Positions 41,147-51,544 of a DNA stretch of 64,000 nucleotides are shown piece after piece. This stretch comes from Nitzschia sp. DOCU1. Taxonomy: Eukaryota > Bacillariophyta > Bacillariophyceae > Bacillariales > Bacillariaceae. Each line of letters opens with the position of its first letter. Within the stretch, counting starts at the first letter, position 1. The stretch lies in the NCBI GenBank assembly GCA_951394045.1, contig OX595996.1, forward strand, positions 1,798,001 through 1,862,000, written 5' to 3'. The notes beneath the pieces are model-generated. The model saw only the letters and a program-made list of their open reading frames with translations. It searched no databases and was not told the origin of the DNA. The translations under genes and the position numbers were made by a program.

Positions 41147-42995
41147 TCAGTGTTTGCCGTTGAGTGATAAAGTAGCCTTGAACAGTCTTTCCTTTTGTGT
41201 TTGATCGTGGGTAATCCAAACCGCGCACATCCCTGTCTCAAGGCAGATCTCCCTGACGCTTGTTTCGACTTTGACTTTTGATCTTGAATCCATCGCTGAA
41301 GTGCTTTCATCCAACAGAATGACTCTTGGGCGGGAAGCAAGGGCGAGCGCTAAAAGTAGCCTCTGAGATTCTCCACCTGACAATGTCTTCCATTCAGACT
41401 CGAGCTGTGCTAAATTCATCCCCCAATCGGACACCAGTTTGAGCGTTGTCGCTTTTAGTTCCGATGGTGTGGTCGGCGAATCATGGCCAACCCTGACACG
41501 AAAAGTAGAGATTCTCTTCATCAAATCGATCGGCGTGCCAGGTATGTCGACCTTCGTCTGCGGGACGTACATCACGCGGCTTCTCCACCATGACATGTTA
41601 CGAAACGTCGCCATTTGCCTCCCAGATAACTGGATTATTCCTTTGTCTGCGGGTGTCAAGCCAGCCAAAATACGAAGAAGGGTACTCTTCCCGATACCTG
41701 ATGGTCCATCTACCAACGCCATTCCACCGGGGATCAGTCGCAGCGAAAAATCTTTGAAAAGAACACGGCGCCCTGATTCAGCAGCTCCATTCTCACCCTC
41801 TTCGAGTGCCCCAGCCAGCTTCTGACTCGACGATATCTGATTCGCCATGGTGTCGAATGAGTAGGTCAATTCGGAAACAACAAGCGTCGATTCGTGGTTC
41901 CCGTTGTCATTCTTGCTGTTTCCGCCCTTGATGCTTGGAATGAATACCTTCATTTCTCCCTGTGGTGCAAGATATTTTGCTTCTTCATTTAGTAATGCAA
42001 AGTTGGAAGACATCCGGCGCAATTTCTTGCTCGATTGTCTACAACACGTGACAATGGAATGACACATGCCGGATAACAGGGTGAGCGCATTTGATTTGAT
42101 TTCTCTTTTCCTCAGTCTATCAGTCCTCAATATCATCCGTCCGTCAAAGCAAACAAGCAACGAAAAGAAGAGCTGGGAGAAAACGGTACCGAACGAGCTC
42201 GCTGCGATCAAATATGTGATGAGAATTTGATACCTCGCCGCATCAGTCACTGACGATCCCCCCAATATCTGTCCAGTCATCATCCCCGGTATAGCAATGA
42301 GACCTGTACACCAGCGACAAGTGTGAGCGCCTTTAGTTCACAAACTAAAAAAAATGTCGAAACTACGCACCGATGATTGCCATGCCATTGAGTTGCGGAA
42401 TGGTGCCAGATCGAGCAGCCTCCTTAAGCAGGCGGAAACTAGCCTCGTAGCTCGTGGCCCCAAAGCTGAGCAGCAGTTCAATTTCTCGGGAGGATTCGAC
42501 CATCGACGTGAGCATTGCATTTAAGGAAAGCGAGACACCGTTGATGCAGTTTCCCAGCAACATGCCGGCAATCGGAATTACATATTGAGGGTCCCAGACT
42601 GGCGTGGGCTGCAAGATGATTGCAAAAGCGAATATCGAGACCCAGCACACGTTTGCCAGCATAACTACGAGCACGCTCCAGAACATTCCATCAAAGAAAT
42701 ATTTCGATCTATTGGTGGACTCAAATGCCGCCAGCAGAACCATGACGAGCACATAGCCCAAGACCACCCACCACAAACGGACGCCCCATGAGAAGATCGG
42801 CTGCAGGATGAAGCTCAACACGCTGAGCTGCACAAAAGCCCTTGTGAGGCCCGTCAGAATTGAACTCTCCAGGCCCAGTTCGAGGTGCCAGGATAGCAAG
42901 GCCACGCCTACTAGCGGCGCCATGGTCAGCAGGATGTGGCCCAGCGAAACCTCGATGAGCGGGTCATCTTGCGCCATGTTATGATTTCGGACCAA
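41147..42995 (-). CDS. Fused FetB/STAR2 permease and FetA/STAR1 ATPase (2 exons)
   Basis: Exons are 42995-42371 and 42303-41147, giving 593 aa (587 if the second ATG at 42977 is used). The 67-nt intron splits the permease text AIIG|LIAIPGMMTGQILGG, which matches the UPF0014 core (L-P-G-M-M-T-G-Q-I-L). Residues about 1-290 are the membrane protein known as FetB/YbbM in E. coli and STAR2/ALS3 in plants. Residues about 355-593 are an ABC ATPase like FetA/YbbL and STAR1: Walker A GPSGIGKST near 410, signature LSGGESQR near 515, Walker B VILLDEST near 537, and ITHD. In bacteria and rice these are separate proteins; FetAB is linked to iron export and STAR1/STAR2 to aluminium tolerance. The substrate here is unknown. 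Confidence 0.88.
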
Positions 42996-43686
42996 GAAAT
43001 GGCACAGGAATCACAGATCAAGGATCGGTTATTGAGATCGTCTGACTTCCAGTCCTTCGACGAATTCCTTCTGTGTATGGTGTATGTGATGTGCGATAGG
43101 AGCATTAAAAATTTATGGAAGCTCAGGATGTCATGATGAGGGCACGTGCTGGGCACGAGCCCATCTTTTTGCGATGCATGACTGCCCGGCGAAGCCATGG
43201 AGATGTATTACGGGATTCGATAGTCGGGCCGTCTCATTTTTTACTATCAGGCATACTAGTCCGTGACGCCCAGCGTAATCTACGACATCCGCATCTTAAC
43301 AAAGCACTCGTGCAACGGACATACTTAACGACATCTTAACTGTTCTCGGTCGGCCTTACTGCGTGACGTACTTCGTCCAGTACCATGGTGACTATTTTGC
43401 TATCCGAAGAAGCCTTCTGCTACTAGACCGTTAGTTTCGTAGTACTCCTGGCGAGCGGCAAGATGGAGGAAGAAGAAAGAATGCATCAACGAATACTTTG
43501 TACATATCCATTGCAAGATATGCGCCATGCCGTATATGTTCGGTCGTCAGCAAGAACAAGGTAGTTGCTATCTCCATGATAGGTCTTACGCTGCTTTGTA
43601 CCTAGTCTAACATGCTGCTGAGAAATATCAAAATGGGGACGAGTGCAAGTATTACAGTGCACGCTCCTCCTGACGAGCTCTAGCTA
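42996..43686. other. Intergenic region upstream of the ABC transporter
   Basis: This is the promoter side of the transporter gene and the 3' side of the prolyl hydroxylase gene, both on the minus strand. No repeats, RNA gene or exon were recognised. Confidence 0.5.
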
Positions 43687-45433
43687 CTAGGCGCAATTGC
43701 CATAGTGAGGAGTCCGGTAGTCACGCTGGTGAACCCACGAGTTAGCGCCAAACTAGAAGGCGGTTGAGCAAAAGACAATGGATGAGCACAAAATAGCACA
43801 CACGCACATCACCCTTCACACAGACAAAATTGATTCTAGCTAGCAGCACCACCAGCCCAGCACCAGTCAAATTACAACGCTCTACTACTCACCTTGACAC
43901 CTTTGACAACCGTAAGAGCTTCGTGCTCTGTTCGAAAGTCTTTGACGTTGGGATCTTCGTTCAGTACATTTGGCCATAAGACTGCTCTACCACGACGGGG
44001 CTTGACATCCAAATTCAGATTTGTAAAGCGAGTTTCGCCGCCCTGCATATCCTCATCGTTGAGGTAAAGGAAAAGCGTGAGAATTCTCGGGCCCTTACGG
44101 AGACCAAACCAAGAACAAGTGAGACGTATAACATCTTATCAAAAGGCAGAAATTCTAGAACATAAAACAACGAACGCACCTGAGGTCGATGCTGATGGTG
44201 ATCCAAGTAGTCATGATGTTTGCGATAATACTGCCCCTTTTGATACTGAAGCAGCTGCAGAAACTCGGAATTGTTTCGTGGAATCTCTAACAGATCGTCG
44301 ATACGTTGCAACAACGACTGAACAATCGGGTCGTTTTCACATTCTCCTTCGCACCATGCGGTGGCCGATGTTCGTACAGCTGTACCTGTCACTGCTTCGA
44401 CGGTTCCGTCGGGTTGCATTCTTCCCACCGTTACCGATGCACCGTATCCCAATTTCTGGCCGTAGTAAATGAGACGATCACACTCCTCAGGCGTAGCAAA
44501 GGTATCCAATTGCAGAATCCAAGGTCCTATAGGTGGACGCGACAATACAGAAGGTGTCAAGTGGGAGTACTCACTCACCCGCTCAAACAGCTTGTTTAAG
44601 TCTCGTGGCTGCAACGCAGTGGGTGCGTTTTTGTTAAAGGAACATCGGTAGTCGTAGGCAATTCGTTCACAAGTAAAACAAGAAGGGGCGCACATGGTTG
44701 TCATGTATTCGGGATTCTTTTCACACTCGCCCTCGGAAGCCCACAGGGAACACTTGCTGTGTTTGTTTTGACAGTTGTTTCGAACCTCTGCAAAGGTTTC
44801 GTTTGAATAAACCTCCACCATGGAGGTCGTGGCTTTTGCAATTATTTGTACTACAGGATCCGCATTGACGGTGGGTACATACTGCGACGCTCCAAAGGCA
44901 GTAGCGACTAGAATGGCCGTCTCGTTGGTAGCTACTGACGCATTCAGCAAGGCCGCTTGAGCCGCATCCTGTGGATTTTCTTCTGGTACCTGACACACCT
45001 GGCAACTTGGAGCGCAATTTAACTGCATGTATGCGGCATTCTTGGAGCACTCCTGCGTCGCCGCCCAATACGAACACAAATAGTGGTGATTCTGGCAAGT
45101 GAACCTCCAGGATTTGTGTGTTGTAATGTATCGGTTTGTTTCTTCCACGTTCCGTCGCGTTTCTTTGGAGAAAATGTTGAGAATGACTTGCGGCTCGCCA
45201 TATTCCGTATTGATTGTCTCTACGATTTCCGCTGGTCGTTGATATTTCCCATTGGAATAGGCGTCGGTAGCACCATTTGAGGTGCAAGCAGTGTCGTTGG
45301 CGGCACACGTGTTCGGGTCATGGATCTGCTGGCTTTCGCCGGACAGCCCGAGAGCGCCCCGAAACTGCCATGGGAAGAGGAGCAAACTAGGGACGAGAAA
45401 CGAGAGCAGCCCGGCACTATTGACGAGCCGCAT
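43687..45433 (-). CDS. Prolyl 4-hydroxylase with two ShK domains (3 exons)
   Basis: Exons are 45433-44180, 44093-43893 and 43752-43687, giving 506 aa. Intron donors are GTGCGT and GTGAGT; the joins give HRPQ|GPRILTLFLYLND and KGVK|FGANSWVHQRDYRTP, which match the family. The N-terminus is a signal peptide (LLSFLVPSLLLFPWQFRGAL), so the enzyme enters the secretory pathway. ShK-type six-cysteine domains lie at about 110-146 and 218-255, each ending CAPSCQVC or CAPSCFTC. The catalytic domain from about 295 has the iron-binding H-x-D in YRKHHDY, the distal His in HEALTVVKG and the 2-oxoglutarate Lys in the same stretch. It hydroxylates proline in secreted proteins, such as cell-wall proteins. It is divergent from its paralogue at 52192-53388. 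Confidence 0.92.
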
Positions 45434-45565
45434 TATATTGTCGTTGATGGATAGAGGGTATGTTTTTATGATAGTTGTTGTTGTTTTCGCGATCTATTGA
45501 ATCGGCTCTCAAGTAGTAGCTGCTCTAATGAGGAATACCTAAACTTGGTGCTGTTCGGGTTGTTG

Positions 45566-45571
45566 CTCGTC
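45566..45571. other. Target site duplication, left copy
   Basis: CTCGTC directly precedes the left LTR and recurs directly after the right LTR at 51857-51862. Confidence 0.88.
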
Positions 45572-45883
45572 TGTTGAAATCTACGATGACCGGTACTGGC
45601 TAATCGTAAAAAGAGCTCAAATAACTTGTGGTTGTGTTGCAGTGTGTTGATTCTGAAACTTATGAGCACTAACAGTGCGTAAACTAAATGTATGCTGTCG
45701 AGATAGACAGCTGATGTACTCTGATTTGTATCGTACTTAGTGCCATCTCCATGCCTTCTCCTCGTTGGAGTCAGCACGTGGCTGTTCGGGAGTGAACGTT
45801 GCACTTCCCTATACGATTGCGTCATCACGCTGATGACGTCGTGAAGAGCGATCCTTGACCACCAGATTTACCGTATTTGAACA
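45572..45883 (-). repeat. 3' LTR of the copia element
   Basis: 312 bp. In element sense it begins TGTTCAAATACGG and ends GATTTCAACA, the usual TG...CA ends. It is identical by eye to 51545-51856. Near its sense start lies the inverted repeat CGTCATCA-CGC-TGATGACG (45820-45838). Confidence 0.95.
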
Positions 45884-45892
45884 CTCCCTCTC
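45884..45892 (-). other. Polypurine tract
   Basis: In element sense GAGAGGGAG lies directly before the 3' LTR. This is the expected place and composition for plus-strand priming. Confidence 0.85.
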
Positions 45893-45913
45893 AAGGATTG
45901 ACTCGAGCGAGTG

Positions 45914-48900
45914 TTACCATCCCATGATGACCTGTCTGTGTTTGACGAAGAGATCCTCGCTTAATGCTTTGGTCAGGATATCGGCAGGTTGATCTTCGGA
46001 TCGGATATGATGTATCTCGATGTCGCCTCTCTCCACATAGTCGTAGAAGTGAAATAGACGATTGTTGATATGCTTTGTTCTTGGTCTTGCTTTGGGAGTA
46101 CGGGCGATCTCAATGGCGCCCATGTTGTCTTCGTAGACGTTGCAAGTGATGTGTGCCTTGTCGAAGTGCACATTGAATCCGAGTCCTTGCATCTCCCTCA
46201 GAAGCTCAATGATCGGTATAGCCTCTCGCAAAGCGTACGAGAGTCCTGTGATCTCCGATTCGCAGCTAGACAGAGCGATCTCTTGCTGTAGCTGTGATTT
46301 CCATGTGACTGGCACTCCTGCGTAGCAGATGATGTAGCCGTGTCTGGAGCGAGCAGTGTCCTTGTCGAATCCTGCCAGTTCCTTGTCCCAGTTCCCCGCG
46401 AAGTCGGCGTCGACGAATACCTCCAATCCCTTCGAAGGATCTGCCTTGAAGATTATTCCTTTGTCTCGTGTGCCGAGCAGGTAACGTGTGATCCAGCGTA
46501 TTGCATCGCCGTGTTCTTTCTTTGGGTCGATGGAGAACCGTGCACACTGGTGCACTGCGTATGCGATGTCTGGCCTTGATCCGCGCTCGACGTAGTTGAG
46601 CTTGCCGATGACACTCCTGTAGTGGAACGAGTCGTCGTGTGGTGTGGAGCTCAGGTGACGTGACAGTAGCCTGCTGGACGCCATGGGGATGTCCTTGGTT
46701 CGTACATTGTCATACTGCATGCGTAGGTCCGATATCACCTGTTCGATTAGCTTGGGTTGCGTCAGGTGTATCGTTCCGTCTTCTTTCCGATCGATGTTGA
46801 CTCCGAGAAAGTCCGTGAGATCTCCCTCAATGGTAATGTTGAGGTTTGCGTCTCTCATTTCCTGTATCGTTCGCTCGATCTCTGCCTGGTCAGGACCGGC
46901 TAAGATTGAGTCGTCGGTGTAGAGGACGTAGATCATGTTGCCCTTGTAGAATACACACTCGTCGTGCTTGGACACCACGAAATGGCACTTGTCGATGAGC
47001 CGTTTCCTCAGATATTGATACCATATACGAGAGGCGCTTTTTCCCCCATAGAGGTTGCGGTTGACTCGTAGACAATACTTGCTTGGGTCGTCAACGCCGT
47101 CGAGGGTGAATCCCTTTGGTAGCTTCATGTAGAGGTCCCTGTCTGCTGGCGCGTGTGGGTACGCGAGCACGTAGTCGAGTTGGACCGTTCGCCAATTGAA
47201 GAGTAGAACCAGCGCCAGCAGTAGCCTTATCGAGGGCCATCCGGCAACCGGAGCATACGTCTGATCGTAGTGCTCGCCGTGTCGCATTCGAGAACCGTCG
47301 ATATTGCATCGTGCCTTGTATTTCTTGATTGCGCCCGTCCTTATGTCGCGCTTGCGGCGCAGTTGCCACACTGCAGGTAGCACGGTAGTCCCCGTTGGTA
47401 TGTCGGTGAGTAACATGATGGTGTAGACTCCCATGTCGACCTGTTGCTTGATCTCCAGTTCCATTGCTTCGCCGAACTGTTCCCAGTCGCTCTCCCTCTG
47501 AGCCTCGTGAAGATACAGAGTGTCGGGGTCTGCATTGGCTTTGTAGGCATAGAGTGGGTTCAGGTCCTCGTTGATGGACCTGCCGTCGCTTGGGAACATC
47601 GCCTGGAAGGAGAACACTTCGCCAGGAACATCACTTTGCGTAGTGAGTTCCGCTGTCATTGCTTCTATCAGTCGTTGCGCAGGTTGCACGCGTCTCTGCG
47701 ATCGCCTGGTGGCCGTACCAGATTCTGATTGCATTCGTGGAGACTGGTGTTGTTGTGTAGATGGCTGTTGTTTGCCATTCCCGGGTGTGTTCCCTTCTGT
47801 AACGGTGGGAGAACCGCTGTCCCTGTCTGTCTTCGGGGACATGTCGACTGTGCGTGGTTCAGGTGGTGCCACGTAGGCTCCCTCTGGAACTTGGGTGCCC
47901 TCTCTTGTCTGAGAGTTTTGTGTAGTGACCTGTTTTCTTTTCGAAGCTGTGGTTGTCGCATTGCCCTGCTTGGGTGCTGTCACATTCGCTTGTGACTGCT
48001 GAACAAACCCCGCCTTGATTTGCCATAGCGATTGTTGTGTGCTAGCACTCTCCACCGACTGGTAGAGTTGTGCTATGGTGTCAAACATTGTGTCCATCTT
48101 GATGTGGAACTGTGGAGACACAAGTCCCGTCTTGATGTCCAGCACCAGCGCAATAGAACGAGAGTGGTGTGGTGATCGTCCCAGGTACACCCCAACCCTC
48201 GCTCTACTGACCCACTTGTGGAGCGGTTTGTTCTGTTGCAAGTTCCTGTCCAACACGTACACTGGACAACCGAAGTGTTGCCAGCGCTTGGCGTTGGTGG
48301 AGACCTTCGTACTGTAGAAGAGCTCCGCTGGGGAGCGGTAGTCAGGTTTGTCGGCCAGATTGGGTGTCGCGTTGTTTGCATCGTTCGCAATTCGGAGGGC
48401 GTATGGCCAGAGGTTCGCCGAGATCTCCTGTGGCCATTGTCGTTTTGCGTAGGTCAGTTGTGTGCGCGTCAGCTCTTGTAGTCGTCTGATTCGAGCTTCC
48501 GCCTGTCCGTTCTGGTGATGCGCGTTGACTCCCGCGAATGAGAGACCTTGCTCGCATTTGTGGCAGTCAAGCACCCATTTGTTGGCCTTGAAAATTCCAT
48601 TGTCGGCATGATAATGTTGGACTCTGAAACCGTTTTGCTGGCACAGACGTTCGAATGCATGCTTGCCCTCGATCGTCTCGTCAGCACTAGCGGTCTTCTG
48701 CAGGTAGACGTAGCCGAACGATGAGTAGCTGTCCACGTAGACAGTTGCATACACGTATCGCTTCGTCGTCAAGATACCTGTCATCTGCGCGATGAACCCC
48801 GGTGTTGGGGACTTCATTTGGTCGACCGAGACCACTTCACCCGGTTTTGTTGGTAAGTAAGCTTCGTCCTTGTTGATTGGTGCCTTCTGCCTCCACTGAC

Positions 48901-50128
48901 GCTTTGTTGCTTTACCGAACATGCAGGCTGCACATACGGGAACGCGACATTTGGCCAGTCGCCTTGGGATGATGGAGTATCGCGCCATGATCTGTAGTTT
49001 CCGAAAGGATACATGGGCGAAGCGCAGATGGTAAGTCAGTAATTCGGTCTCGAGCTTCCTTTCCTCTCTCTCAACCTCTGTTTCATCCACTATCCTCGCA
49101 GGATTGGCAGGTGGAGCAGGCGTTGGTCCGAGTAAGTTTTCTGTGTCGTCGCGTATGTTGTTGTTAACGTCGTCGCTAACATTATCGTTGCCTATATTCG
49201 AGAAATCCGCAGGATCGTCATCTTCATCGTCGGAGATAACCTGTGCATCGAATGCCAGGACGTCGTCGCCGTCATCGTCGAATCCTGCCTCCGCACAAAA
49301 CGCCGCAAACTTGGAGTATCCGGGGGCGGTCCGACACGTCGCCACGTTGGTGACCGGATCGAGTGGGATCGTTTTGGTGAAGTCTTTGGAGCTGAGGATG
49401 ACGCGGTCGTGTGTGGTTGTCGATTGGGCTGGGCCGCGATGTTGTCTTTTCATTTGTTGGGCCCAATGTTGTGGGCTGAAGAGGCGTATTCCGCATCCAG
49501 GTACGTAGTAGGAATCGTGCAGAGTGAAGTCGTGCACGTCGCCGCCGTCGGCTTCTAACCTTACTTTTGCTGTTCCTGTTGACACATTCGTGGCCTTGGC
49601 TCCCATGAACCCGTTCACGATCCGATTTGTTGGCTGTAGTTCACCGGGGAAGTCCTCGATGAACCCCGATAGGTAAGCCGTCGCGCGATTGTCGATCCCA
49701 AGGGTTGTCGAGTCTGTATCGATCACTGCTAACCGTTCTCCTTTGTTCGTCATCGTCTCCATTGCCAATAGGACTTGCCAGACTTGTAGTGTTCGCGGCG
49801 CTGCAAAGTTGATGCTGCCGCAGACGTGACATTGTAGCGGCATGTCGTTGCGTCGGTACTTGCTGGCGATGTCCCGTCGTCGCCTCACTTCCTTGTTTTG
49901 TTGACTGTGCTTCATTCGCAGCCTAAAACTAGTCCAAATCGCGATTTTCCAGGCTCGTAGATATGCTAAATAGCGAGTTAACTTAGCCCGAAAGCGTTGC
50001 TTCTTAGGATAGTAGTAGTAGCAGCTGTCGGCATAGACCGTCACCCATATGTAGATTATCAAGTACGCCAGGCCAATGTATGTCCATACGGCCAGGGTAT
50101 CTTGTAACCTCGTCGGCAGATTGAGGAA
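45914..50128 (-). CDS. pol: Copia Pol polyprotein
   Basis: The open frame runs from just after the gag UGA to the stop at 45914, about 1404 codons. The first ATG is at 49915; so Pol comes either by readthrough of the UGA or by a later start. The protease region has LGIDNRATAYLSG where copia proteases have D-[ST]-G-A, so its active site is unusual. The integrase has HLRFAHVSFRKLQ and the C-x2-C finger (VPVCAACMFGK), then Asp in VVSVDQMKS, Asp in HYHADNGIF and Glu in HQNGQAEARI. The reverse transcriptase has YTDDSILAG in place of the YVDD box. RNase H has VDADFAGNWD, ALSSCESEITGL and the terminal ADILTKAL. A hydrophobic segment (TYIGLAYLIIYIWVTVY) sits right after the UGA. No internal stop or frameshift is present. 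Confidence 0.93.
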   Translation of the reverse strand, partial: FLNLPTRLQDTLAVWTYIGLAYLIIYIWVTVYADSCYYYYPKKQRFRAKLTRYLAYLRAWKIAIWTSFRLRMKHSQQNKEVRRRRDIASKYRRNDMPLQCHVCGSINFAAPRTLQVWQVLLAMETMTNKGERLAVIDTDSTTLGIDNRATAYLSGFIEDFPGELQPTNRIVNGFMGAKATNVSTGTAKVRLEADGGDVHDFTLHDSYYVPGCGIRLFSPQHWAQQMKRQHRGPAQSTTTHDRVILSSKDFTKTIPLDPVTNVATCRTAPGYSKFAAFCAEAGFDDDGDDVLAFDAQVISDDEDDDPADFSNIGNDNVSDDVNNNIRDDTENLLGPTPAPPANPARIVDETEVEREERKLETELLTYHLRFAHVSFRKLQIMARYSIIPRRLAKCRVPVCAACMFGKATKRQWRQKAPINKDEAYLPTKPGEVVSVDQMKSPTPGFIAQMTGILTTKRYVYATVYVDSYSSFGYVYLQKTASADETIEGKHAFERLCQQNGFRVQHYHADNGIFKANKWVLDCHKCEQGLSFAGVNAHHQNGQAEARIRRLQELTRTQLTYAKRQWPQEISANLWPYALRIANDANNATPNLADKPDYRSPAELFYSTKVSTNAKRWQHFGCPVYVLDRNLQQNKPLHKWVSRARVGVYLGRSPHHSRSIALVLDIKTGLVSPQFHIKMDTMFDTIAQLYQSVESASTQQSLWQIKAGFVQQSQANVTAPKQGNATTTASKRKQVTTQNSQTREGTQVPEGAYVAPPEPRTVDMSPKTDRDSGSPTVTEGNTPGNGKQQPSTQQHQSPRMQSESGTATRRSQRRVQPAQRLIEAMTAELTTQSDVPGEVFSFQAMFPSDGRSINEDLNPLYAYKANADPDTLYLHEAQRESDWEQFGEAMELEIKQQVDMGVYTIMLLTDIPTGTTVLPAVWQLRRKRDIRTGAIKKYKARCNIDGSRMRHGEHYDQTYAPVAGWPSIRLLLALVLLFNWRTVQLDYVLAYPHAPADRDLYMKLPKGFTLDGVDDPSKYCLRVNRNLYGGKSASRIWYQYLRKRLIDKCHFVVSKHDECVFYKGNMIYVLYTDDSILAGPDQAEIERTIQEMRDANLNITIEGDLTDFLGVNIDRKEDGTIHLTQPKLIEQVISDLRMQYDNVRTKDIPMASSRLLSRHLSSTPHDDSFHYRSVIGKLNYVERGSRPDIAYAVHQCARFSIDPKKEHGDAIRWITRYLLGTRDKGIIFKADPSKGLEVFVDADFAGNWDKELAGFDKDTARSRHGYIICYAGVPVTWKSQLQQEIALSSCESEITGLSYALREAIPIIELLREMQGLGFNVHFDKAHITCNVYEDNMGAIEIARTPKARPRTKHINNRLFHFYDYVERGDIEIHHIRSEDQPADILTKALSEDLFVKHRQVIMGW

Positions 50129-51487
50129 TCACTCCTCAGTTTCTTCGGCGATATCGGCGAGAGCAGTCATTGCTTTTGCAAACTTCGACTCTTGTTTAGT
50201 CGTTGTAGTCGGCGTTGCTGGTTTCGAAGTTGTCGCGTTGCCTCCATCCTTTCCCTTTCCCAATCCTTTCTTCTCGCACTTGTCGGTCGAATGGCGGCAC
50301 CACTTTTGATGATTGGCGCAGAACCACCATTGCTTGCCATCGACTGTCTTGTTTGTGGGTTCCCCAGCTTTGGGTTTGACGGACACCCACGCAGGCATGT
50401 CGGACTTCTTCTTCTTGTTGTTGCCTTTGGCCTTGCCGGCTTTGTTGTCATTGCTTTCAGTCGTTCTAGACTTGCCGGCAGTTCTCTGTTGACCTTGGAG
50501 TCGTTTCAGAGTGGCCTCGAGCACCATAATCTTTTCTTCTTCCGAAGATGGTGCGTTCCACTGGTTCTTTTCGACTAGCACCTCGTACTTGTTTTTGGCC
50601 AATGCCATGAGAGTGCTTGGAGTGATCGCCGTGGTTCCATCCTCGTATTCCTCTTCTTTCTTCTCGATGTAGGCAATGAATCGTTTGTCGCTTGCGGCGT
50701 GATAGCCTTTGAACAAATTTACCAAAAGGTCGTTTGTGATCTCGCCTCGCGCGGCTAAAGCATCCACAAGTCCTTTTACGTACAGATTCAGCTTGCCTAT
50801 GTCGTTGCCTATGGTAGGTAGGTAGGTATCCAGAGAGGAGAGTTGAGTCCTGATGTGTGCGGTTGTTGCGTTCGTGTCGATGCTTGATTCCCGTATGACC
50901 ACTTTGAGTAGGAGAATTCCCACGCCCTTGTTGCTGACAGTGTACTCGTCCTTGTATGCTGCTATCTTGTTGCGACCCGATGCATTTAAGCTGTTCATGA
51001 TGCAGTTGTACGCTTGCACGGAGTCTTGAGCAGCTCGATTCTGAGCGTTGACGTAGACTTGTGCACACTGATGCAGGTAGTCGAGGGTGTACTCTCCGTA
51101 GTGATTGAGGAAATTGGATGCTGGTCCGATTGGATTGTTGGGATCTTCAGGGATTGCTAGGAAGGAGTCGTCCCATCCGTTGATAGCTGCTCGTCCGCCT
51201 TTCCTGTTGAGGAAATCCTTCATTCGTTCGGGAGAGCAGTCGAAGCCTTCTTCGTCGGATGAGTACATTGAGGAAGTTGCGGATGACCAAATCTTCATTC
51301 CCTCGGATGTCGTGTAGTCAAGCACATTCGCATGTGCGAGAGCTGGCGTGAGTGCAAACGTTGGCGCAGCGATGTTTTGCTGAGCTGGCGGCCCCGCTGG
51401 GGGGACCGCTGGTGGCACGACCGGAGGCGGTACTATCGGTGGTATCATTGGTGGAACCACTGGAGGAACCTGAAGGTTGGCGGCCAT
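50129..51487 (-). CDS. gag: Copia Gag
   Basis: 452 aa, starting 57 bases inside the 5' LTR. The start is Pro-rich (MAANLQVPPVVPPMIPPIVP), the middle is the helical capsid-like part, and near the C-terminus lies a zinc-finger-like motif WFCANHQKWCRHSTDKCEKK. This CxxHxxWxxHxxxxC form differs from the CX2CX4HX4C knuckle of most retroelements and is, to my knowledge, typical of diatom copia elements. Gag assembles the virus-like particle and packages the RNA. It ends in UGA at 50129-50131, with pol continuing in the same frame. Confidence 0.9.
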   Translation of the reverse strand: MAANLQVPPVVPPMIPPIVPPPVVPPAVPPAGPPAQQNIAAPTFALTPALAHANVLDYTTSEGMKIWSSATSSMYSSDEEGFDCSPERMKDFLNRKGGRAAINGWDDSFLAIPEDPNNPIGPASNFLNHYGEYTLDYLHQCAQVYVNAQNRAAQDSVQAYNCIMNSLNASGRNKIAAYKDEYTVSNKGVGILLLKVVIRESSIDTNATTAHIRTQLSSLDTYLPTIGNDIGKLNLYVKGLVDALAARGEITNDLLVNLFKGYHAASDKRFIAYIEKKEEEYEDGTTAITPSTLMALAKNKYEVLVEKNQWNAPSSEEEKIMVLEATLKRLQGQQRTAGKSRTTESNDNKAGKAKGNNKKKKSDMPAWVSVKPKAGEPTNKTVDGKQWWFCANHQKWCRHSTDKCEKKGLGKGKDGGNATTSKPATPTTTTKQESKFAKAMTALADIAEETEE

Positions 51488-51530
51488 TGTAGCTGATGAT
51501 TAACTGTTGAAGAACTTGTATGTCTCTTAT

Positions 51531-51544
51531 GCGCAGAGGAAGCG
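51531..51544 (-). other. Probable primer-binding site, initiator tRNA D-arm type
   Basis: The plus-strand bases GCGCAGAGGAAGCG abut the 5' LTR. From memory of initiator-Met tRNAs they equal the D-arm sequence GCGCAGCGGAAGCG except for one base. The element RNA would thus pair with an internal part of tRNA-iMet, not its 3' end. Confidence 0.6.

Noticed and set aside
45466..45828. 120-aa ORF repeated at 51445-51801
   Set aside because: Both lie mainly in the two LTRs and exist twice only because the LTRs are identical.
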